NCBI GenBank assembly: GCA_014773175.1
Contig: VXCM01001301.1
Coordinates: forward strand, 73,667-137,666
Direction of reading: 5' to 3'
Origin: Lucifuga dentata
Lineage: Eukaryota > Chordata > Actinopteri > Ophidiiformes > Bythitidae
Length of the DNA: 64,000 nucleotides
Shown: positions 48,550-58,629 of the stretch, piece after piece
Layout of the letters: the number at the start of each line of letters is the position of its first letter
Numbering within the stretch: the first letter of the stretch is position 1
The notes under the pieces: model-generated
The model's input: only the letters and a program-made list of their open reading frames with translations
Database searches by the model: none
Told to the model about the DNA's origin: nothing
Made by a program: the position numbers and the translations under genes

Positions 48550-51063
48550 GTGAGTATCATTGATCAGCATTGAGGTGGACATGCAGTGTGTGAGGAGACT
48601 AAAGTATGGTGGTGTATATCTGAAAAGTTGAGTTTTGATTTGTTAGTAACTTCACTTTCACTCAAATGTGAGACAGAGTGGTGGAAAAAATGACTGGAGG
48701 GTAAAAGCTGAAATGAAAAAAAAATGAAATGTTTTGAAAAATGTGTGAAAGCCTAAAAATACAGAAAATGCTTGATTAGTTAGTAACTGTGTAAAAGTAA
48801 GCATATTTTTTAATGTAACATTAACCCTCAAACATATCCCTCTCCCCATATTAATGTATGGACCCTTATAGTTATTGAAAATATTTAAACACTCTGCCAT
48901 CACAACTTTCAACAAAAGCTTATTAATACTTTTATGAATGTGCAGAATTGATTCTGACATTTTAGTAGGATAATTTAGTCTTTACATTGAGCAGAAATAC
49001 TGTTTTTTTTTTAGGGAAATATTACATTTACATTTACATGAATTTTCTATATATTTTGATTATTGTTTGGCAGAAAAACTGCTGAAAGGACAAAGTGTGG
49101 TAATGCTGCAGAGTTGTGCACAGTGCAAAAATAAAAAGAGCATTTATCTATGAATCTGCATTGGAGAAAAATATGCCATGCATGAGACACAAAAGTGGAT
49201 TTTGGGGTACTAAACAAATTTCAAACCAAATGTAAAGTAAATCTACAAACATGACTTTAGCTCTACAGGATTAAAGTATCATTATATAAGGTATTCAAGA
49301 TTAGATTAACTCTATCCCTGACTTAAATGTGCCTATTCTGTCTGTTACACATTACTGAAAGAAACTATGGTGGCAGTCTAATAGAGATAAAAGTCCTATG
49401 AATGGGTGAAGAGTTTTGTCTGGTTATTTTGTAGATCTATGGGAAGTGGGTGTTCCATGTGGGCTCGTGGGACCAGCCAGGTCTACGGACTGACCTGGCA
49501 ACAGTGAAGAGCTCCTGGGTGGAGCTGTCAGCCTCCTCAGACAGCGGAGTAATGACCGTCTACTGGGCAGATCGTCTGTAAGGACACACTGATTTGGATT
49601 TATTTTTCTCTCACATGCAAATATACAAAAGGGTTGGAGTGTGTATTGACGCTGCAGTTGATTCTAACTTCTTTAATTTCTTTTTTTCTTTGAAGAAATG
49701 ATGGGAAATGCCTTCAGGGTGTAGCTAATGCCACTCTTACAGGAATGACCACTCATGCCACATGTATGTAGCATTTAGATGACACAGTCAAAACAGCATG
49801 TCCTGATCTTTTCTGTTTGTTGTTCACTGTTTCAATTAGAACCATGAAAACAATGAGTTTTTAAAATAGCTCTTGTTTTAAAGGACCGTACTGGTAGTTT
49901 TTCATGTTTAAGCCTAATAAATGCTACCTGCATACATGTTACATGACTGCCAGCCATTTTCCAAAATGTAAAACTGCATCAGTTTTCATGTTATTTTGCC
50001 AAAACCCCTAATCTTTAAAACTCAATCATTAAGGTGATACATCCACTTTAAAATTCAATGTTGTCCCTGCTAACAGTTACATTCAATTGTTGAAAACAGG
50101 GTCATTTTAATTTCTCAGTAGAAGCAGCCTTCTCTGGGACTATTGTTCCTTGGCGGAGACATATATTTTCTTCCATGCAGCTCTGTGGTGGACCTGTTAA
50201 ATTAAGTAACTTTGACAAAAAAATTTATAGACATCTTGTTTACTGTGATGTACTACCCATCTCAACCATGTTTCAAGTCTCTGCACATTGATTGTTATGC
50301 CAAATGGCTGTCTGGAAGGTAGGAATAAAACAATTCTAATAATAGTTACCACTTCAGTAGTATGTTTTGGAAAAATGGCTGGCAGTTATGTAATGCGTAT
50401 ATAGATTATATTTATTGGGATCAAACACACAAAATTATTGGTGTGGTCCTTTAACCTTTAAGTTAAAGGTCACATCACCTCATACCCTTATCATGATATT
50501 CCATAGTTAACATCAACGGTCACACTTCGTATCATGATGGGAAATACTATGAGACTTGCTCCGACTGCCTCCTATCTGAAGACACCACCCTCCTACCTGA
50601 CGGCAAGACAAAGGGCCGATACCTCTTTCTGTTTAGTGAGTCTGTTTTACCTCCATCAAGTGTTTGAGTGTTCTTACTTCTTGAAATTTATATAAGCTCT
50701 TGATCAGTACTTACAAGTATTATGTTGCCATTTGTCTCACTCCTTCTCTCATCCCTCACCTACCACTGCTCTTTTATTCCCCCCTGCTCCTCCTTTGCAG
50801 CGCGTACTGGAGCATTGGAGCCGTCTGATCTAGAGACCTTCAAAAAGCAAGCTGAGTGTCTCAACTTCCTCCCTGAGTATCACTTTGTAGGCACAGGTAA
50901 GAAATTTTCTATGTTACCTGTTAAAAATACTTTGAGTCCAATTGGTATGCTTCATTATTCTACATTTCCTCCTCTTTCAGATCTGTGTGCAGATAACAGA
51001 GAAACTTCCACGGCTGCTAAGAATACAGAGAACGCTGAAACAACCGTGCCTACTGAAAAGTAG
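48439..51063 (+). CDS. Secreted lipocalin, saxitoxin/tetrodotoxin-binding-protein-like, gene 1
   Basis: Six coding exons (48439-48549, 49435-49577, 49696-49763, 50507-50635, 50801-50896, 50981-51063), all GT-AG and in frame, encode 209 residues. Residues 1-19 are a signal peptide (MAAQLVVALLALASLGAAS). The lipocalin GxW is GKW at 40-42; Cys are at 23 and 90, in the TCSDC pair at 125 and 128, in AECLNF and in LCADN; one N-glycosylation sequon (NAT, 96-98). The layout and the CSDCLL...GRYL...FKKQAECLNF sequence fit the fish family that binds saxitoxin/tetrodotoxin in puffers and tributyltin in flounder, related to alpha-1-acid glycoprotein. It is a plasma carrier, not a toxin; ligand unknown. 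The C-tail past LCADN is Thr/Glu/Lys-rich and longer than in gene 2. Confidence 0.85.
49435..49577 (+). CDS. Lipocalin gene 1 exon 2
   Basis: Begins IYGKWVFHVGSW (GxW motif) and ends VYWADR plus a split codon. Acceptor tttgtag, donor gtaagg. Confidence 0.88.
49696..49763 (+). CDS. Lipocalin gene 1 exon 3
   Basis: NDGKCLQGVANATLTGMTTH then AT; holds the NAT glycosylation sequon. Donor gtatgt. Confidence 0.85.
49882..50450. mobile_element. Short inverted-repeat element, family B (TTAA), full copy
   Basis: About 569 bp, flanked by TTAA on both sides (49878-49881 and 50451-50454). Left end AGGACCGTACTGGTAG, right end inverse GTGTGGTCCT. TTAA duplications point to a piggyBac- or Kolobok-type transposase acting in trans. 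No ORF. Sits in intron 3 of lipocalin gene 1. Confidence 0.8.
50507..50635 (+). CDS. Lipocalin gene 1 exon 4
   Basis: Encodes NGHTSYHDGKYYETCSDCLL and ends in GRYLFLF. Donor gtgagt. Confidence 0.88.
50801..50896 (+). CDS. Lipocalin gene 1 exon 5
   Basis: RTGALEPSDLETFKKQAECL then NFLPEYHFVGT: the C-terminal helix and last conserved Cys region. Donor gtaaga. Confidence 0.88.
50981..51063 (+). CDS. Lipocalin gene 1 exon 6
   Basis: DLCADNRETSTAAKNTENAE then TTVPTEK and TAG (51061-51063). Confidence 0.85.
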
Positions 51064-51440
51064 AGCAGACATCCTGTGAATGACTTCAGCAAATCCAGTT
51101 TAACTTGTGTTTACTTGTGTTATAATCTGCATGTGCTCTGATGTAATTTAGTTTGTTGGATTAACTTTTGATTTGTTTTGTATTCGGCTGTTAGAGAAAC
51201 GGCAAGAAAAGATGTTCACAGCTGTTGTTCTGTGGTGTCCATTCTGTGATTGTAAATGGATGTATTGTTGTTGTTGGTATTTGTGATTTATTGTATCACT
51301 TCCTGCTGCGACCTTTATTCGTAGAGTAAAAGTGAAACCTGATGCTCATGGTGTATTTTGGCAGGTAAAGTAATGAAATGTTTAAATCTGTTTTCTTTGT
51401 TCATAGCTGAGTTTGTAACTGTTCAAGTGATTTGAGGTAA

Positions 51441-51450
51441 AATAAATAAA
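51441..51450 (+). promoter_or_regulatory. Poly(A) signals of lipocalin gene 1
   Basis: Two overlapping AATAAA hexamers about 380 bp after the stop codon. Confidence 0.7.
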
Positions 51451-51539
51451 AATAACTTGCAGTCTCTCTCTGTAGCTATTTTTGTGTTTTTCCAATTGTT
51501 TCCTGCTGCCTTTGCTGAGAAAAAGCTATGTCTGTGAAG

Positions 51540-51700
51540 GTTAATCTTGAAGATGTTTCGCCACTTATCCAAATAGCTTTTTCATTTTTGAATGAGAGGT
51601 GGGCAATAAACCAGCATTTATCCTCTCAGAGTCATTCAACCTTGGGTCAGGTGATTTTCTGGTTCATATGGGAGTCATGTGAGAGGTGATAAAGTCCAAA
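51540..51700. mobile_element. Fragment of a common fish repeat (CTTGAAGATGTTTCGCC)
   Basis: CTTGAAGATGTTTCGCCACTT followed by a CCAAATAGCTTTTTCA block is typical of an interspersed repeat abundant in fish, possibly from a Penelope-like element. An inverted AAACATCTTCAAG lies at about 52588-52600, so family A copy 4 may be nested inside one element. Confidence 0.4.
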
Positions 51701-51828
51701 AATATTCATGTGAGAGTTGTTAGTGTCAGTAGAATGGCATGAAACTGCTCTTCAGTTGAAGATGTAGAGATGTAAGGACATACATGGTGTTGCTGTCCAC
51801 CCCTTCTGCTTTTTTCCAGCTTGACATA

Positions 51829-52201
51829 CAGTACATTTAAATGCACAGTACGATTTTTTTTTTTTTTTTTTTTTTTTGTCTGTATTCCGATTAAGGCATG
51901 AATGTGAATAAGCTGTAATCATGGATGGAATTACTAGGATTCCATAGTTTGCTGAATACATGAGTATGAGGAGAGTCCTCCAGGTGGATTTCTTCACCTG
52001 TGGCTCATATAACATATACTTATAACATTCACATGCCTGAAAAAATTGATTTACAATCATAATCTAGGTCTGTTACTCAGAGCTTAGTCTAATTTATGCT
52101 GATTTCAATCCAATTATGGTGTTTGCATGATGTTTGAAAAAAAATATTTATTTCCTTAATACAAATATAATCAAAGTTTTAATGTGCATGTAAATGTACT
52201 G
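51829..52201. mobile_element. Short inverted-repeat element, family A, copy 4 (best preserved)
   Basis: 373 bp, inverted relative to the other copies. Left terminus CAGTACATTTAAATGCAC and right terminus GTGCATGTAAATGTACTG form an 18-bp inverted repeat with one mismatch. Internal blocks match 6862-7236. A 23-T run (about 51854-51877) interrupts it. No target duplication is clear. Confidence 0.8.
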
Positions 52202-52740
52202 AGAGATGCATCCTTAACTCCTCTTTCGTTGATCTCTCTTTAAAATATGTACATTATTGTCATTAGAGTGTTTCTTTTCCTTTTGGAGACGTACAAAGCT
52301 GAGGATTTGTCCCTGCTATTTTGGGCCATGTGCTTTTCTAGCAGAGGTTTGGTCTCCTGAATGCATAGATCATTGCAGTTCTTGTTGGATTGTACCAAAT
52401 AGGTTGCTCTGTTTATGTTCAGGCATTGGATCTTTGTGTGTTGGGGATCTGAAACCTATACAAACGTGGTGTTTGTTAAAATTCCTTCTGCATGTCTCAG
52501 ATGCTCCAGCCACATATGTGTTTTTCTGTCAATTCTTTCTCCTCTTTGTCTATCTGGTGAACTGAAAAACTATTTGGATTTGTGATTAAACATCTTCAAG
52601 ACTAAACAGCAAATGGAGTGTAACTACAACTGCTAGAAATTTAGAAGAAGCTGGTCTAAATGCACGTACGCTCCAGGAAATAGTAACAAAGACGTTGCTG
52701 GGTAACATCATCATTAGGGGAAGTAAGAAAGTGCCAAACC

Positions 52741-52869
52741 CCCACCCCACCACCACAATCCCACAGGGAAACAGCATCATTTTCCTGCAAGAAAAGCTGC
52801 TTCANCCCACCCCACCACCACAATCCCACAGGGAAACAGCATCATTTTCCTGCAAGAAAAGCTGCTTCA
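52741..52869. repeat. 64-bp identical direct repeat around an N (assembly overlap)
   Basis: Bases 52741-52804 and 52806-52869 are identical on either side of the N at 52805. Confidence 0.9.
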
Positions 52870-53039
52870 GGTCCTTTATAAGTGCCTTTACAGCCAAAGC
52901 TGAGCAGTGGCACTTTGCCTGAGTTCATTCATGGGCATCAAACTGTGGAGCTGGCTAAAGAAATCTGCATGGTTGCTAAAAGATCTCCAATGGTGCATGC
53001 AGAAACCCTCTCCTCCCCCATATTAGCAATTACATAACA

Positions 53040-53041
<2 letters not shown>

Positions 53042-53077
<36 letters not shown>
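53042..53077. repeat. Poly(T) tract
   Basis: 36-T run, about 115 bp before the start codon of lipocalin gene 2. Confidence 0.95.
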
Positions 53078-53078
<1 letters not shown>

Positions 53079-53192
53079 TTTATCTGAAACCCCCAGAGGG
53101 AAAATGAATCAGCATTGGAGGTTTTCTTCTGCAGCTTCAGTGAAATCTCTGCATCTTGTCCTCATCTCTCCTTCTCTCTCTCTCTCTTTGTC

Positions 53193-53303
53193 ATGGCTCT
53201 CCGTGTTGTTTTATCTCTGTGGGTTCTCACGTCGCTCACTGCTGCATCTGTACCTGAATGTAAGGAGTTGGTCAAACCTTTTATGCCAGAGGACCCCAAA
53301 CTG
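53193..53303 (+). CDS. Lipocalin gene 2 exon 1
   Basis: Signal peptide then VPECKELVKPFMPEDPKL. 111 nt, phase 0, donor gtatgt. Confidence 0.87.
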
Positions 53304-54843
53304 GTATGTTTTGCTGATTTTTCTAAATGCTGATTGGTTTTGTCTGAGCATGATCTCCCATTTTCTACTGGACTTTTTAAAAGATAAAATTCTCAAGACT
53401 TAATACAATAAATGGATATTTTTATGTGCAGGTATTTGGGAAATGGGTGTATGTGATGGGCGCTGGTGACCCCAAACCTTACCATAAGGCACTTGAGTCT
53501 CTAAAAAGCTCCTGGATACACTTAACTCCTACTTCAGACAGTCAAACTGTGACTTTACGCTGGGGAGATCACTGCTTGTAAGTCTGGTAAATTAATCAAT
53601 TTATTATGTTAAACAGATCAGTCATTAATAAACAATTCCAATGCTACATCAGAAAATATGAACTTTTTCTGCATTTTAAATTATGAGCCTTTTACAGCAG
53701 TATTTTTGTCATCTTCTCAGTAATCGCTGTGTCTATGGTGAGGTAAATGCAACGGTCTCAGGACTTGCCACTACATTTCGTAGTAAGTGAACATCAGACA
53801 GGTGCCTATTAAGAAGTAGATCATGTCTTCAGCATGCTATTGACAGAAATATTGGCAGAAATGTAATGTTTGACCATTCTGATTCTGTATATTAATAAAT
53901 CTCTGTTTGTTGTTGTCAGAAAATCTGTCAGATCACAAGGGACATGTTATCCAGACCTGCTCCGATTGCCTGCTGTGGACGGATACCTTCAGGAACAGGG
54001 ACATCACTGGGAGATACTTGCTGCAGTTCAGTAAGTTTTCTCTGTATCACTTTAAACTCTGCAACTTCTGTACAGAGTGTCAAATCTGTTTAATACTTTC
54101 TAATCCTCTTTTTTTTTTCTTAGCAAGGACAGGAAAAATAGATCCCAAAGATGTTGAAATTTTCAAGAAACACATTGGATGTCTGAACTTCCCACAAAAC
54201 TTCCACAGCTATGATGGCAAAACAGGTCAGTCACTTTAAAGGATCAACCGGTGATTTTGTATGTTTGTGCCAGGGAATATAGCCCCAGGAGAAAAGATTG
54301 CTTTTACCAGAGAAGTCAAAATGACCCTTACTCCAACCCTTCTTCCCAGGAATACATGTTATCAGGCAAAACTTTGTATTTTAAAATGGGTGCACAGTAT
54401 TGATTTTTTTATTTTATTTTTAAGATTAGAGGGTTACAGGATAAAATATGGTTTTATATTTTGAAAAATCATGTGCATAGTAGTATTTATTGGGTTCAAA
54501 CATGCAAAACCACTGGTATGTTCCTTTAAATCTCAGTTTTCTTTACTCCGTTCAAAATGATGATGGTTAAAACAAAAAGCTGACTTTCATGACACATTCT
54601 AGATTCTGCAGCCTACATATAGTATGCAGCCACAGGGTGGCAATGGTGCATTATAACATACATTATACACACACTATTGCATGTTTTGCCATGAAGTAAA
54701 GAAAATGGCAATGGAGCAAACTTCCTCCATGATTCCCAGGAAAACTGGCATGGACCTTTTTGCCTTCTCTGTTCCTCTCTTTATCTTGTTTTTGTTTTCC
54801 TGTTTCAGAGCTGTGTGCAGATGACAAGGAGAGTACAGAGTGA
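53193..54843 (+). CDS. Secreted lipocalin, saxitoxin/tetrodotoxin-binding-protein-like, gene 2
   Basis: Tandem paralogue of gene 1 with the same six-exon plan and phases: 53193-53303, 53432-53577, 53721-53782, 53920-54030, 54124-54225, 54809-54843; 188 residues. Signal peptide 1-19 (MALRVVLSLWVLTSLTAAS), Cys at 23, GKW at 40-42 exactly as in gene 1, TCSDCLL, KKHIGCLNF, ELCADD. One N-glycosylation sequon (NAT, in VNATVSG). Introns are much shorter than in gene 1 and the C-tail stops soon after LCADD. Clear sequence divergence outside the motifs indicates an old duplication. The start is chosen because the signal peptide and exon length (111 nt) match gene 1. Ligand unknown. Confidence 0.85.
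53432..53577 (+). CDS. Lipocalin gene 2 exon 2
   Basis: Begins VFGKWVYVMGAGDPKPYHKA, then LESLKSSWIHLTPTSDS and a Trp-Gly-Asp-His-Cys end. Donor gtaagt. Confidence 0.87.
53721..53782 (+). CDS. Lipocalin gene 2 exon 3
   Basis: NRCVYGEVNATVSGLATTFR; holds the NAT sequon. Donor gtaagt. Confidence 0.85.
53920..54030 (+). CDS. Lipocalin gene 2 exon 4
   Basis: NLSDHKGHVIQTCSDCLLWT and on to TGRYLLQF. Donor gtaagt. Confidence 0.87.
54124..54225 (+). CDS. Lipocalin gene 2 exon 5
   Basis: RTGKIDPKDVEIFKKHIGCL then NFPQNFHSYDGKT. Donor gtcagt. Confidence 0.87.
54240..54525. mobile_element. Short inverted-repeat element, family B (TTAA), short copy
   Basis: 286 bp with TTAA at both flanks (54236-54239 and 54526-54529). 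Ends AGGATCAACCGGTG and GGTATGTTCCT. Middle shares CCAGGGAATATAGCCCCAGG and ATACATGTTATCAGGCAAAA with 57356-57650. Lies in intron 5 of lipocalin gene 2. Confidence 0.8.
54809..54843 (+). CDS. Lipocalin gene 2 exon 6
   Basis: ELCADDKESTE and TGA (54841-54843). Confidence 0.83.
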
Positions 54844-55024
54844 GCAAGAAAGAAAAAACACATGCTGGAATATCAGTCTGTTTGGATTAATTAATGCTTA
54901 TGCTTCAAATGACTTTTTTATTTACTTGTGAAAATTAACAGATCATGATATATTCTACTTTGAAAACTTTGTCTTGAAGTAATACAGTTACTACAACACA
55001 TGTAATTTTTCTTGAGACTAAAAC

Positions 55025-55030
55025 TTTATT
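55025..55030 (-). promoter_or_regulatory. f2r: Probable poly(A) signal of the f2r-like gene
   Basis: TTTATT on the plus strand reads AATAAA on the minus strand, about 425 bp after the receptor stop codon. No plus-strand AATAAA lies between the lipocalin gene 2 stop and 55290, so the convergent 3' ends may overlap. Confidence 0.5.
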
Positions 55031-55454
55031 ATTGTATAATAACTGCTTATTTCCTGTAATTCATCGAAAAAAGAAAAACAACATGCAACTAACAAGCAGG
55101 CTGTGAAATCCTGTGGCTGAATCCAGTCCAGTCATACTGGTCATACTGGCTACTGTGGATACAATGCATAGTTACAAAAATAGCAAAAAGAAAAATAATG
55201 GAAATAGCCATAAATCATATATGCTAAATCATACTGTTAGTGCAAATAAGCCCAGAACTTCTGGGCACTGTACACAATCAACATCTACCTCAAAAAATAA
55301 AACAAACAAACAACAACAAAAAAAAAAGACATTTAACAAATTGTATCAGTTATAGGTAGAGTGTTACAATATCAGATACTGTATCTTTTGATCCAACCCA
55401 AGCCTGAAGGACCCCTAAGTCTCTGTCCTACTCTCTCAGATTCAGGCTCTTTAA

Positions 55455-56677
55455 TTAAGACTGCAGCCTGCTGTAATGGCCGCTCAGGCCAGTCTGAAGG
55501 TTCTCCATCTTGCATGACCTGGTGCTATCTGTCCGTGCGCTGGTTCTTGTACTTCCTGTTTCTGAGCTGCTCTCTGGTAGTCTCTTGCATCCCAGCAGTG
55601 CAGCCACCTGCTTCTGGCACTGGGAGGAGCCAAAGTAATAAATAACTGGATCCAAGCAGCAGCTTAGGCTGCCCACACACATGGAGAACAGGTACGCCTG
55701 GTAGGAACCACCACTGCTCTTGTGGGACAGCTGGACATAGTGAACCATCAGGATGATGTTAGTGGGGGTGAAGCAGACCACAAACACCACCAGCACAGCC
55801 ACAGCCATCACCACCGCTCGAGTCTTTTTGGAGCGGTTCTCCACGTTGGCAGCTGCCAGGGCCTGGACGATGCGCACATAACACACCACAGTGAAGATGA
55901 GAGGAATGAAGAAAAAGACAGAGGAGTATATGGGGAAGAAGTAAAGATAGTAAGCTTGTAGGTTTTCCACATCCTGTACATCATGGCAGGTCGTGATGCC
56001 CAGGTCTGGCAAATGGATGGTCTGTCCTGACAGCAGGAGTGGAAAAACCCCTCCGAGGGCCAAAAGCCACATGGCAAGGCACACAACTGAAGCTGTGTGA
56101 GGGCTGCGCCACATCAGAGAGTTCACCGGATAAACCACAGCCAGGAAACGGTCAACACTGATACACATCATGAGCAGGACAGAGCAGTACATGTTGCAGT
56201 AGAAGGCTGCTGTGACAACTCTGCACATGAAGGAGCCATAGATCCAGTTGTTGCCATGGTAATGGTAGGCAATCTTGAAGGGAAGAAGCAGGCCGAACAA
56301 CAGGTCAGCACAGGCCAGGTTCAGCATGTAGATCACTGCGGGTTTCCTGGGACGAATTCGACGCACAAACATCACCATGGCAACAAGGTTGAGGGGCACG
56401 CTGATAATGAAGACAAGGGTGTAAACAGTTGGGACAAAGCATGTCACCAGGTGACTCTGGAGAAGATTTTTGGTCTCGTCTGAGACGTAATATTGCTTCT
56501 TGGGGGTGTGATGTGGCCCATGGTGGCTGTGTCTCTGCACTGGCTCCTGCTCTATCCCCGACCCTGACCCCCTGTCATCCCTCAAACTCTCCAACACAGA
56601 CAGGTCGAGGTAGTCCAGTGGCTCATCAGTAATTGTTGCAGAATGAGCAGAAAACGTCCGCAGGAAGGGCATGGAGT
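55455..56677 (-). CDS. f2r: f2r-like exon 2
   Basis: Begins with two bases completing an Asp codon, then SMPFLRTFSAHS; carries all seven membrane segments and the Ser/Thr-rich tail. Acceptor cttaag on the minus strand. Confidence 0.92.
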
Positions 56678-58373
56678 CTTAAGGAGACAAAAGGCAGAAT
56701 ACATTTGTTTTGTTTCCAGACTTTTTTCAGTTTACCAAATTTTTTTGTCAAGTTAAAATGTTTCCAAAAATTATTCAAGTGCAGATGCAATTCAGCTATC
56801 TGTACATGGTTCCCCTACACTAGTTTTAAAGACGCTTTCAACTGAACAATGTGTTTTTCTTCCGAGTCCTTCCCTTGGATGAGTGTTTGTACTGTGCAGA
56901 CTGATGCCTGTGCTGATATAGTCACTTTAAGGCTGTTTTCAGATTTCTCTGCCTTAGACTTCCCTGTTCTTCCTTAAAATCTGAGTTTGTGGTGTGCACA
57001 TTTAAGCATGACATCAAAATTTTGCTTAAACAGATTATGATCCAAATAGGCCAATACATGCAATTTGCACAAGTGCTCTATAAAGTGCTCTGAAAGATCC
57101 AGCTCTCAAGAGAAGTGAAGTTGGAGCATCCTTATGTGTTATATCCATCGGTTCTAAAAATTCGGATGACTGAGAAAGAGTAGATGTGCTTTTAAACCCT
57201 TTTCAGCAAGTTACTGAATCTTTTGTGGAAACCCCATATTAAGATGACTATTACTCAATACAAAGTGTGGTAATCCATCACATCGAGCATGATGTCTATT
57301 ACATTTTTGTCTAAGTAACTTGATTTGACTGGTCCAACTGACCTGCATGGAAGACAGTATGTCTCCACCAGGGAATATAGTCCCAGGAGAAGGCGGCGTT
57401 TACTGAGAAATTAGACACAACAGTCCACTTTTTTATTTGGACGTACATGTTATCAGGCAAAACATTTAATTTTTAAGTTGGGTGTGTCACCTGAAATATG
57501 ATTTTGAAAGATTAGGGGATTTGGAAAAATAATAGGAAAAGTAATATACAGTTTTAAGTTTTTAAAAGTGCTTGTCAGTAATGTAATGTGTTTGCAAATA
57601 GCATTTATTAGGCTCAAACATGTAAAATCACCCGTACTATCCTATATTAAACTGCACATAGCGTTCAAAAAAATTGCCTTTTTCAGATAGCCAGCATTTA
57701 TCCAGCATCACAGTCATCTTTTAGTTACAGATGGTGTTTGGCAGCCAACTGAAGACCTGTAGGCGTCCTGCTTAATTAAACAGAATGGGTTTCAGGTGTG
57801 TAAATTACAAAGGTGTCTCTAATAACCAATTAGCATTTAAACATAATTAAGGACAAGTTAAAAGAGTTTAGCATTTGAACAGTATAATGGCTGCTGAAAA
57901 TGGGGCTTTGCAATTTTATGTGAATAATTATCATTTCTGACAGCAATAGCCATTTGCAACCTGATTAATGTCTACATAAATCAATTTAATCAATTTTGTA
58001 ATTTAACTAACAAACCAATTTAACAGCAATCTAAACCAAATCCATGGTGGAATTGAGTCATTACCAATATAGGTTGTGGTTTTATTAAGTCACTGATTTG
58101 TGAAGTTATTAGAAGCTGATTCTTTTGTCTGTCAAAGAAACTGTTAAAAGATCTCCTATAAATGGATTTTAATGGAATTATACAGATCTATTTTACACTA
58201 ATGGGAGGTCATACACCCTGAAATGCATTAAAATGGCACACTTATGAAATTACATTACAGGCCAATAATACACCAAAATTGAACTGTTAATAAACAAACT
58301 TACCATTTTGGGAGATGAATGCTGAGCTCTGTAGAGAAAACAAAACCAACAACCCTACTGAGAAGTGCACCAT
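55455..58373 (-). CDS. f2r: Protease-activated receptor 1-like (thrombin receptor) GPCR
   Basis: Two exons (58373-58304 and 56677-55455) give 430 residues, close to the ~425 usual for PAR1. This class A GPCR is switched on when a protease cuts its N-terminus and the new end acts as tethered ligand; it couples to G proteins in platelets and vessels. Exon 1 supplies the signal peptide (MVHFSVGLLVLFSLQSSAF); a sequon NDS is at 23-25. Seven hydrophobic segments; LPFKIAYH, TAAFYCNMYCSVLL, VDRFLAVVYP (DRF for DRY), the PAR hallmark ITTCHDV in loop 2, RSKKTRAVV and CCLDPVIYYFGSSQCQ. The likely cut is R30/T31 (FLR/TFSAHS), with acidic DEPLDYLDL downstream as a hirudin-like exosite. The Met at 56672 is internal, so the start is in exon 1. 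Directly 3' of iqgap2, as in mammals. Confidence 0.9.
56678..58303 (-). other. f2r: f2r-like intron 1
   Basis: 1.6-kb GT-AG intron with a decayed family B element (57356-57650) and no other recognisable feature. Confidence 0.8.
57356..57650. mobile_element. Short inverted-repeat element, family B, decayed copy
   Basis: Shares CCAGGGAATATAGTCCCAGG, ACATGTTATCAGGCAAAAC and a right end CAAACATGTAAAATCACC then CGTACTATCCT with the other family B copies; the left terminus is lost. Confidence 0.65.
58304..58373 (-). CDS. f2r: f2r-like exon 1
   Basis: 70 nt: signal peptide plus ISQN and the first base of a split Asp codon; donor gtaagt on the minus strand. The frame joins exon 2 exactly. Confidence 0.85.
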
Positions 58374-58623
58374 GGCTTTAATTCCTTTGTACACCTCTAA
58401 CTTAAAATGATCTGTTTTCTGTCAGCAGCAAACATGATATGCCTCAAGCAGACACTCTGCATCCTCCCCATGCATGGGACCTCCTCCCAGCACAGAGAAA
58501 AATAGATAAGTTCATTCAGGAATCTTCAAATGAGATAAAATGTTTCCTGAAGGATTGGTAGACAAGGAAAAGGTTAAAGAAATAAAACAAAATAAGGCAG
58601 CAACAACTTATGGACATTTGTGG

Positions 58624-58629
58624 TTTATT
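58624..58629 (-). promoter_or_regulatory. iqgap2: Probable poly(A) signal of iqgap2
   Basis: TTTATT on the plus strand is AATAAA on the minus strand, about 580 bp after the iqgap2 stop and only about 250 bp before the f2r start codon. Confidence 0.5.

Larger units (their letters stand above)
52202..53192. other. Intergenic region between the two lipocalin genes
   Basis: No gene seen. It contains the duplicated assembly join at 52741-52869 and a poly(T) run at 53042-53077; the pyrimidine-rich stretch just before 53193 is the 5' UTR or promoter of lipocalin gene 2. Confidence 0.6.

Noticed and set aside
55722..56632. Plus-strand open frames (79, 128 and 67 codons) opposite the receptor
   Set aside because: Shadows of the f2r-like coding exon on the other strand.
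56672..56672. Met at 56672 (minus) as the receptor start
   Set aside because: It would leave no signal peptide and would start only 5 residues before the likely cleavage site; a spliced exon 1 at 58373-58304 joins in frame and supplies both.
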